From assembly GCA_041905405.1 (NCBI GenBank), contig JAYRLC010000013.1, positions 1-64,000 on the forward strand: 64,000 bases of DNA, written 5' to 3'. Each line of letters opens with the position of its first letter. Position 1 is the first letter of the stretch. The notes below the pieces were generated by a model. The model made no database searches, was not told where the DNA came from, and saw only the letters and a list, made by a program, of their open reading frames with translations. Position numbers and translations under genes: made by a program. Below are positions 17,718-26,021 of this stretch, in pieces. This stretch comes from RAM1 sp041905405. GTDB taxonomy: Bacteria; Pseudomonadota; Gammaproteobacteria; Burkholderiales; Burkholderiaceae_C.

Positions 17718-18760
17718 TCCAGAGCCCCAGCGGATGCGCCGACCCAGCCCGTGATGCCACCCACGGTCACGCGCAGCCAGCGACCTTCGGCGCCGGATAT
17801 CTCGCTTTCCACCAGCAGGCGTTCACCTTTGCTGGCAGTGCCCAGCAGTTTTGCCTTTGCTGACGGCTGCTCGCGCAGGTTAGCGCGGGCTATCTGCACG
17901 GACAGCGTCCGCTGGCTGGCCTGCACGCTCTTGCTGCCCACGGGTTCCGCGACCGCAACCTGGACACGCGCGGGCAACGACACCGGACCCTTGCCCGCAT
18001 CGGCCAGCACGCGCTCGAAGTCGGCGCGCTGGCGCGTCGCGTCGTTGCGGGCCTGATCGAGCCGGCGGCTGTCGGGCGTCACCACAATCTCATGGTCCGA
18101 CGTCAGCCTGCGGCCGTTCACCTCGATGGCCAGCGTGGCGATGAGCCTGCCGTCGGTGATCTCGGGCGGAATATCCAGTGGCAGCGTGACCTGCTGCAGG
18201 CCCGGCTCGACCACGACTTTGTCCATGCGCGGCGGCGCGGCCTGCTCGGTGCCATCGGGCGACACGAAGCGGTAGCTGATCGTCTGGTTGACGGTGACCT
18301 CGCGGCCGGGGTCCATGACCAGATAGGCCATGCGCAGCGTGCTGCGGCCGCCCGCGCTGACGGCCGCAGGGTCGAGATAGGCCGAGCGCATGCGCACTAC
18401 CGTGCCCTGCTGAGGCGAATAGCCGGAGTCGGCCACCGCTTGCAGCGGCGCGATGCGCTGGGTCGTGGGCGTGGCGAACTGGTTGATACAGCGCATCCAG
18501 GCGGTGGCAAATCCGGCCAGACCGCCGACGACAGCGCTGCGCGAGACGGCCTTGCTGTTGCCGCCCAGCACGCCGGTCAGCACCGCGCCTGCGATGGCGC
18601 CCATCGCGACGTGGCCAACGATGCAACCTGCCTGCGTGGATGTGGCCGCTGGACTGCTGCCGCCCCCGGAACCGCCGGGTGGAACCGCGCAGCCTGCCAA
18701 GCCCAAAGTGCCGCAAATGAAAACGCAAAGCCAACGCTTCGCCCGAACGCGCTTGTTCAT
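17714..18760 (-). CDS. Lipoprotein with C-terminal SH3-like domain
   Basis: 348 residues with lipobox LAGC near residue 24, then a Gly/Ser-rich stretch and a glycine-zipper-like hydrophobic region (GHVAMGAIAGAVLTGVLGG, about 49-67). The middle part looks like a beta-rich domain (MRSAYLDPAAVSAGGRSTLRM). The end (about 290-345) is a bacterial SH3 domain: ANLREQPSAKAKLLGTASKG and WLRVTVGGITGWVGA, a typical SH3_3 pattern that binds peptidoglycan or peptides. It precedes the caspase gene with a 4-bp overlap and follows the DUF4384 gene by 21 bp. Likely attached to the outer membrane and facing the periplasm. Confidence 0.82.
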   Translation of the reverse strand: MNKRVRAKRWLCVFICGTLGLAGCAVPPGGSGGGSSPAATSTQAGCIVGHVAMGAIAGAVLTGVLGGNSKAVSRSAVVGGLAGFATAWMRCINQFATPTTQRIAPLQAVADSGYSPQQGTVVRMRSAYLDPAAVSAGGRSTLRMAYLVMDPGREVTVNQTISYRFVSPDGTEQAAPPRMDKVVVEPGLQQVTLPLDIPPEITDGRLIATLAIEVNGRRLTSDHEIVVTPDSRRLDQARNDATRQRADFERVLADAGKGPVSLPARVQVAVAEPVGSKSVQASQRTLSVQIARANLREQPSAKAKLLGTASKGERLLVESEISGAEGRWLRVTVGGITGWVGASAGALE

Positions 18761-18781
18761 CGAAACCCTCCCTGGGTTGAT

Positions 18782-19480
18782 TTACTGATGTCTGAGACGG
18801 ATGGAAAGATTGATCGCCTTTTCGCTGCGCGGCGACACCACGTAGCTGGCGTTGCTGGCCCCTGGCGCGTCGAAGTCGTCGTCGCGCATCAGGTCCTTGG
18901 AGCCGCCGCGGGCTTCGGCGATGGTCACGGCGGCCTTGTTGTCCATGGCTGTGTTGCGCCCGCCGTAGTCGGCTATCGGCGTAGGCGAGAAGACGACGAG
19001 CAGAAGCTCTTCGCCCGGCGGCGACGCAAAGCGCAGGTAGCTCGTGCCGGGAACCAGCACCATTTGCCCTGCTTCGGTCCGCGCGGCTTCACCGCCGCGG
19101 GGGTACAGCAGGGTGGTCTGCCCCGAGGTGCCGAGGTTGAACACGTACAGGTAACCCAGCCGGTTGGGCCGCATGCTCAGGCGGATGCGATCGCCCGTGG
19201 CGAACTTGCGCCCGGCCGGAACACGAAGCAGTTCGCCGTTGGCCTGCTGCAGGTCAATCCAGTAAGACAGGCCAAAGGCACCGGCCACGGCGCTGGCCCC
19301 CGGGGGGCTGCTGGCGCCGGGTGCCACGACCACATGCTGCCGCGACCCGGGCTGCGACGCTGCAGCGCAGATGGCCGAGTCTGTGCAGAAAAGCGCTTTT
19401 GCACCGGCCATGTCCTGTGCAAAAGCCGCCGTAGCCACGCATGCCACTACGGCAGCGATCCCTTTTGATGCGTTCAACAC
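18782..19480 (-). CDS. Secreted DUF4384 protein, first gene of caspase operon
   Basis: About 232 residues; GTG at 19480 or TTG at 19477 could be the start, both behind GGAGG. The signal peptide ends near AAFA-QD. The mature part contains the DUF4384 pattern: RLSMRPNRLGYLYVFNLGTSG, TTLLYPRGG and LRFASPPGEELLLVVFS. DUF4384 is frequently found fused to or next to caspase-like proteases, where it may act as a sensing or binding module. Here it is a separate exported protein heading the leftward operon. The 210-bp region to its right is shared with the divergent purine permease gene. Confidence 0.78.
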   Translation of the reverse strand: MLNASKGIAAVVACVATAAFAQDMAGAKALFCTDSAICAAASQPGSRQHVVVAPGASSPPGASAVAGAFGLSYWIDLQQANGELLRVPAGRKFATGDRIRLSMRPNRLGYLYVFNLGTSGQTTLLYPRGGEAARTEAGQMVLVPGTSYLRFASPPGEELLLVVFSPTPIADYGGRNTAMDNKAAVTIAEARGGSKDLMRDDDFDAPGASNASYVVSPRSEKAINLSIRLRHQ

Positions 19481-19643
19481 ACCACCTCCACTGATTATTT
19501 GTGCGCGGACTTTAGTTTCTGCATAAATTCATGTCAACAAATTTAAGTATTCATTTCCCCGATTACCCGCAGGTTGGGCAAAAGTGGTTTGCCCGTTTCG
19601 CCACCGCCCCCACGGGGTTAGCCGCTATCGGTATTGCACTCCA

Positions 19644-19658
19644 ATATGTATACAGTTC
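19644..19658. promoter_or_regulatory. Putative GntR operator upstream of the permease gene
   Basis: ATATGTATACAGTTC has the same GTATACAGTT core as the site upstream of puuD. It lies about 33 bp before the permease start at 19691, in the 210-bp gap shared with the divergent DUF4384 gene. Confidence 0.55.
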
Positions 19659-19690
19659 AGTCGACACATATGCACACAGGAGTTCGTTTC

Positions 19691-20833
19691 ATGACCACAC
19701 AAGTTCACCCCGTCGACGAAAAGCTGCCCACACCGCGTCTGGCCGCGTTGGGCCTGCAGCATGTGCTGGTGATGTACGCGGGCGCCATCGCGGTGCCGCT
19801 GATCGTAGGGCGCGCACTGAACCTCACGCCGCAGCAGGTGGCACTGCTGATCTCGGCCGACCTGTTCTGCTGCGGCATCGTGACGCTGATCCAGAGCCTG
19901 GGCGTGACGCAGTGGTTCGGCATCCGCCCGCCGGTGATGATGGGTGTCACCTTTGCCGCTGTGGGTCCCATGGCCGCCATGGCGCAGGCCACGCCGGGCA
20001 TGGAGGGCGCGCGTATGATCTTCGGCGCGATCATCGCGGCGGGGGTCATTGGCATCTTCATCGCGCCGCTGGTCAGCCGCATGCTGCGGTTCTTTCCGCC
20101 GGTGGTGACGGGCACCATCATTGCCGTCATCGGCATCACGCTGATGCGCGTGGGCATCGGCTGGGCACTGGGCGGTCCGCCCAACATGCCAAGGTGGCCG
20201 ACCCGACATTCGCGCAGGCCGTGGCCGCCGCCAAGGCGACCGGCGCGGCGTTGCCCGCAGGCCCCGCGCCCATGATCGCCAACCCCGCCTATGGCGCGCT
20301 GGACAACCTGGCATTGCCGTCTTCGTGCTGTTCACCATCCTGGCCATCGCCAAGTACACGCGCGGCTTCATTTCCAACATCTCGGTGCTGCTGGGCATCG
20401 TCGCGGGCGCCGTGGTTCGATCTGATCCTGCCGTTCAGCTTCGGCATGCCGATCTTTGACCCGGTGCTGATCGCGACCATGGTGCTGGTGATGATCGTGA
20501 CCTTCATCGCTGCCGCTGTTCGTGCTGGGCGGCGCGGGGCTGGTGATGTTCGGCATGGTGGCGGCCACCGGCATCCGCATTTTGTCGGGCGTGGATTTCA
20601 AGACCAACCGCAACAACCTCTACATTGTGGCCGTGTCCATCAGCGTGGGCATGATCCCGCTGGTCGCCCCCGCCTGGTCCCAGCACATGGCCCACGGCTT
20701 GCATCCGCTGCTGGAATCGGGGATTCTCCTCACAACCATTTCTGCGGTGCTGCTCAATATGTTCTTCAATGGTGCGCGAGGGTCGGAGGCTGAAGCGATG
20801 CAGGCGGCCATGGCGGCTGAAGGCGGGCATTGA
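19691..20833 (+). pseudogene. Broken NCS2 xanthine/uracil/urate permease
   Basis: Starts properly (AGGAG, then ATG 19691, MTTQVHPVDEKLPTPRLAALG) and reads as an NCS2 symporter to about 20190 (GITLMRVGIGWALGGP). One base seems missing near 20189 (frame change into KVADPTFAQAVAAAK) and one near 20312 (change into VFVLFTILAIAKYTRGF). About 20 codons are missing near 20413 (GAVV joins directly to WFDLILPFSFGMP) and about 90 near 20510 (IVTFI joins to LFVLGGAGLVMFGM). The lost part contains the family's FNTFPYTSFSQN-type signature. The end (20522-20833) is again well conserved (ATGIRILSGVDFKTNRNN). Total length is about 250-300 bp below normal. Either a true decaying gene or an assembly fault; the two large losses argue for the former. 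Confidence 0.85.
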
Positions 20834-20845
20834 GCACCTCAAGCC

Positions 20846-20924
20846 GTCACCCCCGCGAAGGCGGGGGTCCAGTGCTTCCGCATCCGCCTTCGTGCGCACT
20901 GGATTCCCGCCTTCGCGGGAATGA
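20846..20924. repeat. Inverted GC-rich intergenic repeat (REP-like)
   Basis: GTCACCCCCGCGAAGGCGGG at 20846 continues to a CCAGTGC and is mirrored by GCACTGGATTCCCGCCTTCG ending GGGAATGAC at 20924. Each arm is also a hairpin (CCCGCGAAGGCGGG type). This form is a common dispersed repeat in betaproteobacteria. It ends only 12 bp before the deaminase start. Confidence 0.75.
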
Positions 20925-20936
20925 CGAAACATCGAT

Positions 20937-22322
20937 ATGACAACCAAGACACTCCTGATCAAAAACGCCACCGTCCTCGTGACGATGGACGCCCAGCGAC
21001 GCGAGATCAAGAACGGCGCCGTCTACATCAAAGGCAACGTCATCCAAGCCGTCGGCGCCACAGCCGACCTGCCACAAACGGCCGACGACGTCATCGACGC
21101 CACCGGCCAGGTCGTCATGCCCGGCATGGTCAACACGCACCACCACATGTACCAGTCGCTCACACGCGCGGTGGGCGCGGCGCAGGACAGCGAGCTGTTC
21201 GGGTGGCTGCAGACGCTGTACCCCATCTGGGCCAACCTCACGCCCGAGATGATCCGCGTGTCCACGCAGACCGCGATGGCGGAGCTGATCCTGTCGGGCT
21301 GCACCACCAGCAGCGACCACCTGTACATCTACCCCAACGGCGTCACGCTGGACGACAGCATCGAGGCGGCCACCACGATCGGCATGCGCTTTCATGCGGC
21401 GCGCGGGTCCATGAGCGTGGGCCAGAGCCAGGGCGGCCTGCCGCCCGACAGTGTGGTGGAGCGCGAGGACGCCATCCTGACCGAGACGCAGCGCCTGATC
21501 CGCCGCTGGCACAACCCGGCGCGCCACGCCATGTGCCGCGTGGTGGTGGCGCCGTGCTCGCCTTTTTCGGTCAGCCGCGAACTGATGCGCGACGCCGCGC
21601 TGCTGGCGCGCGAATACGGCGTGTCGCTGCACACCCACCTGGCCGAGAACGACAACGACATCGCCTACACGCGCGAGAAATTCAACTGCACGCCGGCCGA
21701 GTACGCGCAGGACCTGGGCTGGACCGGCCCCGACGCCTGGCACGCGCACTGCGTCAAGCTGGACGACGAGGGCATCTACCTGTTCGCGCGCACCGGCACC
21801 GGCGTGGCGCACTGCCCCTGCTCCAACATGCGGTTGGCATCGGGCATCGCGCCCATCCGCAAGATGATCGACGCGGGCGTGCCGGTCGGCATCGGCGTGG
21901 ACGGCAGCGCATCCAACGACGGCGCCCACATGCTGGGCGAGGCGCGCATGGCCATGCTGCTGCAGCGCGTCGCACACGGCCCCGTTCACGGCCCGTCAGC
22001 CATGCGCGCACGCGAGGCGCTGGAGCTGGCCACGCTGGGCGGCGCCCGCGTGCTGAACCGCGACGACATCGGCGCGCTGGCACCCGGCATGTCGGCCGAC
22101 ATCGTGTGCTGGCCGACGGATGGCGTGGGCATGGCGGGCGGGTTGCACGACCCGGTGGCGGCACTGGTGTTTTGCAACGTGCCGCGGGTGAAGCACAGCG
22201 TGATCAATGGGCGCGTGGTGGTGCGGGATGGGGAGCTGACGACACTGGAGCTGCCGGTGCTGGTGGAGCGGCAAAACCGGCTGGCGTTTCAACTGGCTGA
22301 GGCGGCGCACGGGACGCGGTGA
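20937..22322 (+). CDS. 8-oxoguanine deaminase (amidohydrolase family)
   Basis: 461 residues of the COG0402 TIM-barrel amidohydrolase family. Metal ligands: HHH in PGMVNTHHHMYQ, His in HTHLAEND, His in WHAHCVKLDD and Asp in GIGVDGSASND. The sequence (SLTRAVGAAQDSELFGWLQTLYPIW; CSNMRLASGIAPI) fits the 8-oxoguanine deaminase subgroup better than classical guanine deaminase. The reaction converts 8-oxoguanine to urate and ammonia, feeding directly into PuuD. There is no good Shine-Dalgarno, and a repeat lies just upstream, so expression may depend on read-through from the permease promoter with its GntR-like site. Subgroup assignment is by recognition; an atrazine-chlorohydrolase-like activity is the main alternative. 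Confidence 0.85.
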   Translation: MTTKTLLIKNATVLVTMDAQRREIKNGAVYIKGNVIQAVGATADLPQTADDVIDATGQVVMPGMVNTHHHMYQSLTRAVGAAQDSELFGWLQTLYPIWANLTPEMIRVSTQTAMAELILSGCTTSSDHLYIYPNGVTLDDSIEAATTIGMRFHAARGSMSVGQSQGGLPPDSVVEREDAILTETQRLIRRWHNPARHAMCRVVVAPCSPFSVSRELMRDAALLAREYGVSLHTHLAENDNDIAYTREKFNCTPAEYAQDLGWTGPDAWHAHCVKLDDEGIYLFARTGTGVAHCPCSNMRLASGIAPIRKMIDAGVPVGIGVDGSASNDGAHMLGEARMAMLLQRVAHGPVHGPSAMRAREALELATLGGARVLNRDDIGALAPGMSADIVCWPTDGVGMAGGLHDPVAALVFCNVPRVKHSVINGRVVVRDGELTTLELPVLVERQNRLAFQLAEAAHGTR

Positions 22323-22326
22323 GCCC

Positions 22327-24711
22327 TCACCCCAGCCCTCTCCCAGAGGGAGAGGGAGTCGTGTGGATCTGCCACCAATGCGGCAACAAATTCTGGTACC
22401 GCGCCTGCGTGTACCGGTCATCCATCAACAGCACCGTCCCCGTATCGCTCTCGGTGCGGATCACCCGCCCCGCCGCCTGCACCACCTTTTGCATGCCGGG
22501 GAACACGTAGGTGTAGTCCTGGCCCCGGCCGAACTTCGCCTCCATGCGCTCGCAGATCGCCTGGTTCACCTCATCGAACTGCGGCAGGCCCAGCGTCGCG
22601 ATGAAGGCGCCGATCAGGCGCTTGCCCGGCAAATCGACACCCTCACCGAACACACCGCCGAGCACAGCAAAGGCGATGCCCTGCCCCGCCGCATCGAATC
22701 GCTGCAGCCAGGCGTGGCGCGCAGCCTCGTCCATCTGCCGGGACTGCGACCAGACGGGCACGCCGGGCCACTGCTGCTGCACCGCCGCCAGCGCCATTTC
22801 CATGTAGTCGAAGCTGCTGAAGAACGCGATGTAGTTGCCGGGCTCGCGGGTGAACTGGCGGCCCATGGCCTGGGCCAGCGGCTTGAGCGACGCCGCGCGG
22901 TGGCCGCGCCGCGTGGACAGACGCACGACGCGCACCGCAAGCTGTTCGGGGCTGAACGGCGTGGGGATGTCCAGCATCTGCGTGGTGTCGGGCAGGCCCA
23001 GCAGGTCGCGGTAGTAGTCGGGCGGGTTCAGCGTGGCCGAGAACAGCACCATCGAGTCAGCCGCCTTCAGGCGCGGCGCGATGAACGGTGCGGGCACGAT
23101 GTTGCGCAAGGTGAAGCTGCCGGCGCGCGATGCTGCGTCGTCGAAGACTTCCGCATCCAGCCCCAGTTGCGGCACGTCGGCGGCCGGTGATGCCGCATCA
23201 GGCGCCGTCACGTCCACCTCGCACATCGAGTGTTCCCCAGCCTCGGCCGCCATCGCCGCAAAGGCCAGCGTGCCGAAGTAGAACGGCAGCAACGCGCCGT
23301 GTGATTCGGTCGGGTGGTCGTTCAGGTATTCACCGATGGTGCTGTTGAGCTTTTGCAGCGTGCGCTGCCACGATTCGGGCATTTCATCGAGCACGTGCCA
23401 GGTCTTGTCGGGTGCGGTGCGTTTCAACCCATCCAGCAGCAGTTGCCACTGGTTCAGCAGCTCGTCGATGCGGGGGCGGATGGGGCCGGGCACCTCGGGC
23501 CGCACCGCCACGGCCTGCGCCTGCGTGATCTGCGCGCTGTACATGGCGCAGGCGCGGCTGTAGAGGTTGTGCGCCTCGTCCACCAGCACGCTCACGCGCC
23601 AGTCGGATTCCACTGTCAGCGCGTAGAGCATGGCCGCGCGGTCGAAGTAGTAGTTGTAGTCGCCCACCACCACGTCGGCCCAGCGCACCATGTCGTGGCC
23701 CAGGTAGTACGGGCAGACGGCGTGCCCGCGCGCCACGTCGCGCAGCGCGGCCTGGTCCAGCCACTGCGTTTGCGCGGCAGCCTCACGCGCGGCGGGCAGG
23801 CGGTCGTAGAAGCCGTTGGCCAGCGGGCACGACTGGCCGTGGCAGGCCTTGTCCTTGTGCTCGCAGGATTTGTCCTTGGCCACCAGTTCCACCACGCGCA
23901 GGGGGAAGTCGTGCACTTGGCCACGCACCTGCGCCAACGCGTCCAGCGCCACCTGCCGCCCCGGCGTCTTGGCCGTCAGAAAGAACAGTTTGTCGGTGCC
24001 GCGCACCGGCATGGCCTTGAGCGCGGGGAACACCGTGCCCAGCGTCTTGCCGATGCCCGTGGGCGCCTGCACCAGCAGCGGGCGCGACTGTACGCAGGCG
24101 CGGTACACGCCGGCCGCCATGTCGCGCTGGCCGGGGCGAAACGGCATTTGCGGGAACGCCATCGCTTCCAGCGCCGCGTCGCGCCGGGCGCGGTGCGCCG
24201 CCTCCTGCTGCGCCCAGCCCAGGTAGCGGCCGCAGATCTGTTCGAAGAATTCCTTGAGCTGCGCAGCCGCGTGTTCCTGCGTGAACGGGTGTTCGGTCTG
24301 CGTCACCACGTCCAGGTACACCAGCGTCAGCGTGATGGTGTCCAGTTGGCGCGTCTGGCACATGAGCCAGCCGTACACCTTGAGCTGCGCCCAGTGCAGG
24401 GCCTGGTGGTTCCACGCGATGGCGTCCACGCGGCCGCGAAAGGTCTTGACTTCTTCGAGCTCGTTTTTCTGGGCGTCGTAGCCGTCGGCGCGGCCGCGCA
24501 CGTGCAGGCCCTGCCAGTGGCCCGACAGGCTGACTTCGGATTCATGCCCCGGCCCGCGGCGCTGCGCGACGAGCTGGTGGCCCTCGCGCCCCTGCTGCGC
24601 GGTCGGCGCGGGCGTGAAGCGCAGGTCCAGGTCGCCCGCCTTGGCCGCGAATTCGCACAGGGCGCGCACGGCGACGGTGGCGATGGCTTGGGGGTCGGCT
24701 GCAAGAGACAT
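22327..24711 (-). CDS. DinG/XPD-type helicase with N-terminal PD-(D/E)XK nuclease-like domain
   Basis: 794 residues from ATG 24711 (an earlier frame start at 24738 is less likely). Residues about 20-180 resemble a Cas4/RecB-type nuclease: GRADGYD, ELEEVKTFRG and WAQLKVYGWL supply the D, E-x-K and Q-type motif. Then an SF2 helicase: Walker A VQAPTGIGKT (about 217), cysteines CEHKDKACHGQSCP (about 281-294) plus CPYYLG (about 330), fitting an XPD-like 4Fe-4S site, the DEAH box LVDEAHNLYSRA (about 375), and C-terminal motifs VLGGVFGEGVDLPGKRL and VQAAGRVIRTESD. It unwinds and possibly trims DNA in repair. The last residues (PSPSGRGLG) are encoded by a palindromic repeat. Confidence 0.88.
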   Translation of the reverse strand: MSLAADPQAIATVAVRALCEFAAKAGDLDLRFTPAPTAQQGREGHQLVAQRRGPGHESEVSLSGHWQGLHVRGRADGYDAQKNELEEVKTFRGRVDAIAWNHQALHWAQLKVYGWLMCQTRQLDTITLTLVYLDVVTQTEHPFTQEHAAAQLKEFFEQICGRYLGWAQQEAAHRARRDAALEAMAFPQMPFRPGQRDMAAGVYRACVQSRPLLVQAPTGIGKTLGTVFPALKAMPVRGTDKLFFLTAKTPGRQVALDALAQVRGQVHDFPLRVVELVAKDKSCEHKDKACHGQSCPLANGFYDRLPAAREAAAQTQWLDQAALRDVARGHAVCPYYLGHDMVRWADVVVGDYNYYFDRAAMLYALTVESDWRVSVLVDEAHNLYSRACAMYSAQITQAQAVAVRPEVPGPIRPRIDELLNQWQLLLDGLKRTAPDKTWHVLDEMPESWQRTLQKLNSTIGEYLNDHPTESHGALLPFYFGTLAFAAMAAEAGEHSMCEVDVTAPDAASPAADVPQLGLDAEVFDDAASRAGSFTLRNIVPAPFIAPRLKAADSMVLFSATLNPPDYYRDLLGLPDTTQMLDIPTPFSPEQLAVRVVRLSTRRGHRAASLKPLAQAMGRQFTREPGNYIAFFSSFDYMEMALAAVQQQWPGVPVWSQSRQMDEAARHAWLQRFDAAGQGIAFAVLGGVFGEGVDLPGKRLIGAFIATLGLPQFDEVNQAICERMEAKFGRGQDYTYVFPGMQKVVQAAGRVIRTESDTGTVLLMDDRYTQARYQNLLPHWWQIHTTPSPSGRGLG
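22336..22356. repeat. REP-like palindrome overlapping the helicase 3' end
   Basis: CCCTCTCCC-AGA-GGGAGAGGG, a perfect 9-bp stem inside the last codons of the helicase gene and between two convergent genes. This sequence type is dispersed in many proteobacterial genomes and may double as a terminator. Confidence 0.65.
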
Positions 24712-24770
24712 GGACACTTGAGTTTGCCCTATCGCCACGTTGTAACAGCGCCGTGGTGTAGCCTGCTGAC

Positions 24771-26009
24771 ATGGATTCGCTGATCAACGCATCGGCCCGC
24801 GCGCTGGCAGCGGGCGACGCCCTGGGTGCGCTCAAGCACGTGGCGCTGCGCAAGGACGCGCCGGCGCTGGCGCTGCGCGGCATTGCCATGGCCCAGCTGG
24901 GCGACCTGACGCGTGCGCGTGAGCTGCTACGACAGGCCGCACGCGGCTTCGGCAAAGGCCGGGCGCTGGCACACGCGCGTTGCATCGCCGCCGAGGCGGA
25001 GGTCGCGCTGGCGCTGCGCGACGTCGCGGGCCCGCCCCGTGCGGTGCTTGCCGCGGCAGATACGCTGGCCGCGCTTGGCGACACCGCCAATGCGCTGCAG
25101 GCGCGGTTGACCGTCGCGCGCCAATGGCTGTTGCTGGGCCGGCTGAATGAAGCAGCCCCCGCGCTCGCGATCCTGGACCAGACCGGCAGCTCGCTGCCGC
25201 AGGTGCCGGCGCTGGCTGCCATTGCGTCTTTGTGCACGGCGGAACTCGCCCTGCGATCGCTTCAGCCGGACGCCGCGCGTACGGCGCTGGCAAGCGCGCA
25301 CCACAGTGCGGCGCAGTCCGGCATCGTGGCCCTGCTGGCCGAGGTGGCCGAAGCACAGGCCGCGCTCGCCCGGCCCGCCGCAAGACAGGTGGGTACCGGC
25401 GGTGAACGGCCGCTGCGGCTGGAGGATGTGTCGGCGCTGCTCGCGTCGGGTGCGCTGGTGCTTGACGCCTGCCGCCGGGCGGCCGTGCAGGGTCTGCATC
25501 GGGTATCGCTGGCGCGCCGGCCGATCCTGTTCATGCTGGCCGACGCGCTGGCGCGCGCCTGGCCCGGCGCTGCAGGCCGCGATGCACTGATTGCCCACGC
25601 CTTTCGCCAACGGCATCCCGATGAAACGCACCGCGCCCGGCTGCGGGTCGAGATCGGCCGGTTGCGCGCCCTGCTCAAACCATTCGGCGACATTGCCGCC
25701 ACGCCAGAAGGTTTTGCGATGCGGCCTGGCGGTGGCATCCAGGTCACCGTGCTGGCCCCGCCGATCGAGGGCGACGACGCGGCCCTGCTTGCACTGCTGT
25801 CCGACGGCGCGGCGTGGTCAACGTCGGCACTGGCCGTGGCGCTGGGGAGTAGTCAACGCACCGTCCAGCGCACCCTGGCCGCCCTGCAGGTCACAGGTCG
25901 GGTGCGCGCGATCGGTCAGGCGCGTGCGCAGCGATGGGTGGCACCGCCGCTGACCGGCTTCACGACGGTGCTGCTCCTGCCGATGTCGCCGTCCGATTTG
26001 CAGGGCTGA
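24771..26009 (+). CDS. Helical-repeat regulator with winged-helix output domain
   Basis: 412 residues. The N-terminal half is almost all alpha-helical, Ala/Leu-rich and TPR-like (ALRGIAMAQLGDLTRARELLR, LGDTANALQARLTVARQWLLLG). Residues about 240-330 look like an OmpR/BTAD-type winged helix (ILFMLADALARAWPG, DETHRARLRVEIGRLRALLKP, then a beta hairpin GFAMRPGGG). The final part holds another helix-turn-helix (WSTSALAVALGSSQRTVQRTLAALQ). I believe it is a transcription factor sensing through the repeat region. Divergent from the helicase (59-bp gap), and nearest rightward neighbours are unrelated enzymes, so targets are unclear. Confidence 0.65.
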   Translation: MDSLINASARALAAGDALGALKHVALRKDAPALALRGIAMAQLGDLTRARELLRQAARGFGKGRALAHARCIAAEAEVALALRDVAGPPRAVLAAADTLAALGDTANALQARLTVARQWLLLGRLNEAAPALAILDQTGSSLPQVPALAAIASLCTAELALRSLQPDAARTALASAHHSAAQSGIVALLAEVAEAQAALARPAARQVGTGGERPLRLEDVSALLASGALVLDACRRAAVQGLHRVSLARRPILFMLADALARAWPGAAGRDALIAHAFRQRHPDETHRARLRVEIGRLRALLKPFGDIAATPEGFAMRPGGGIQVTVLAPPIEGDDAALLALLSDGAAWSTSALAVALGSSQRTVQRTLAALQVTGRVRAIGQARAQRWVAPPLTGFTTVLLLPMSPSDLQG

Positions 26010-26021
26010 TGCCGCCCCGCG

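Noticed and set aside
19531..20793. A 420-codon open frame over the permease region
   Set aside because: Only its middle part (20190-20310 and 20415-20510) reads like permease; the rest is out of frame. It is a by-product of the frameshifts.
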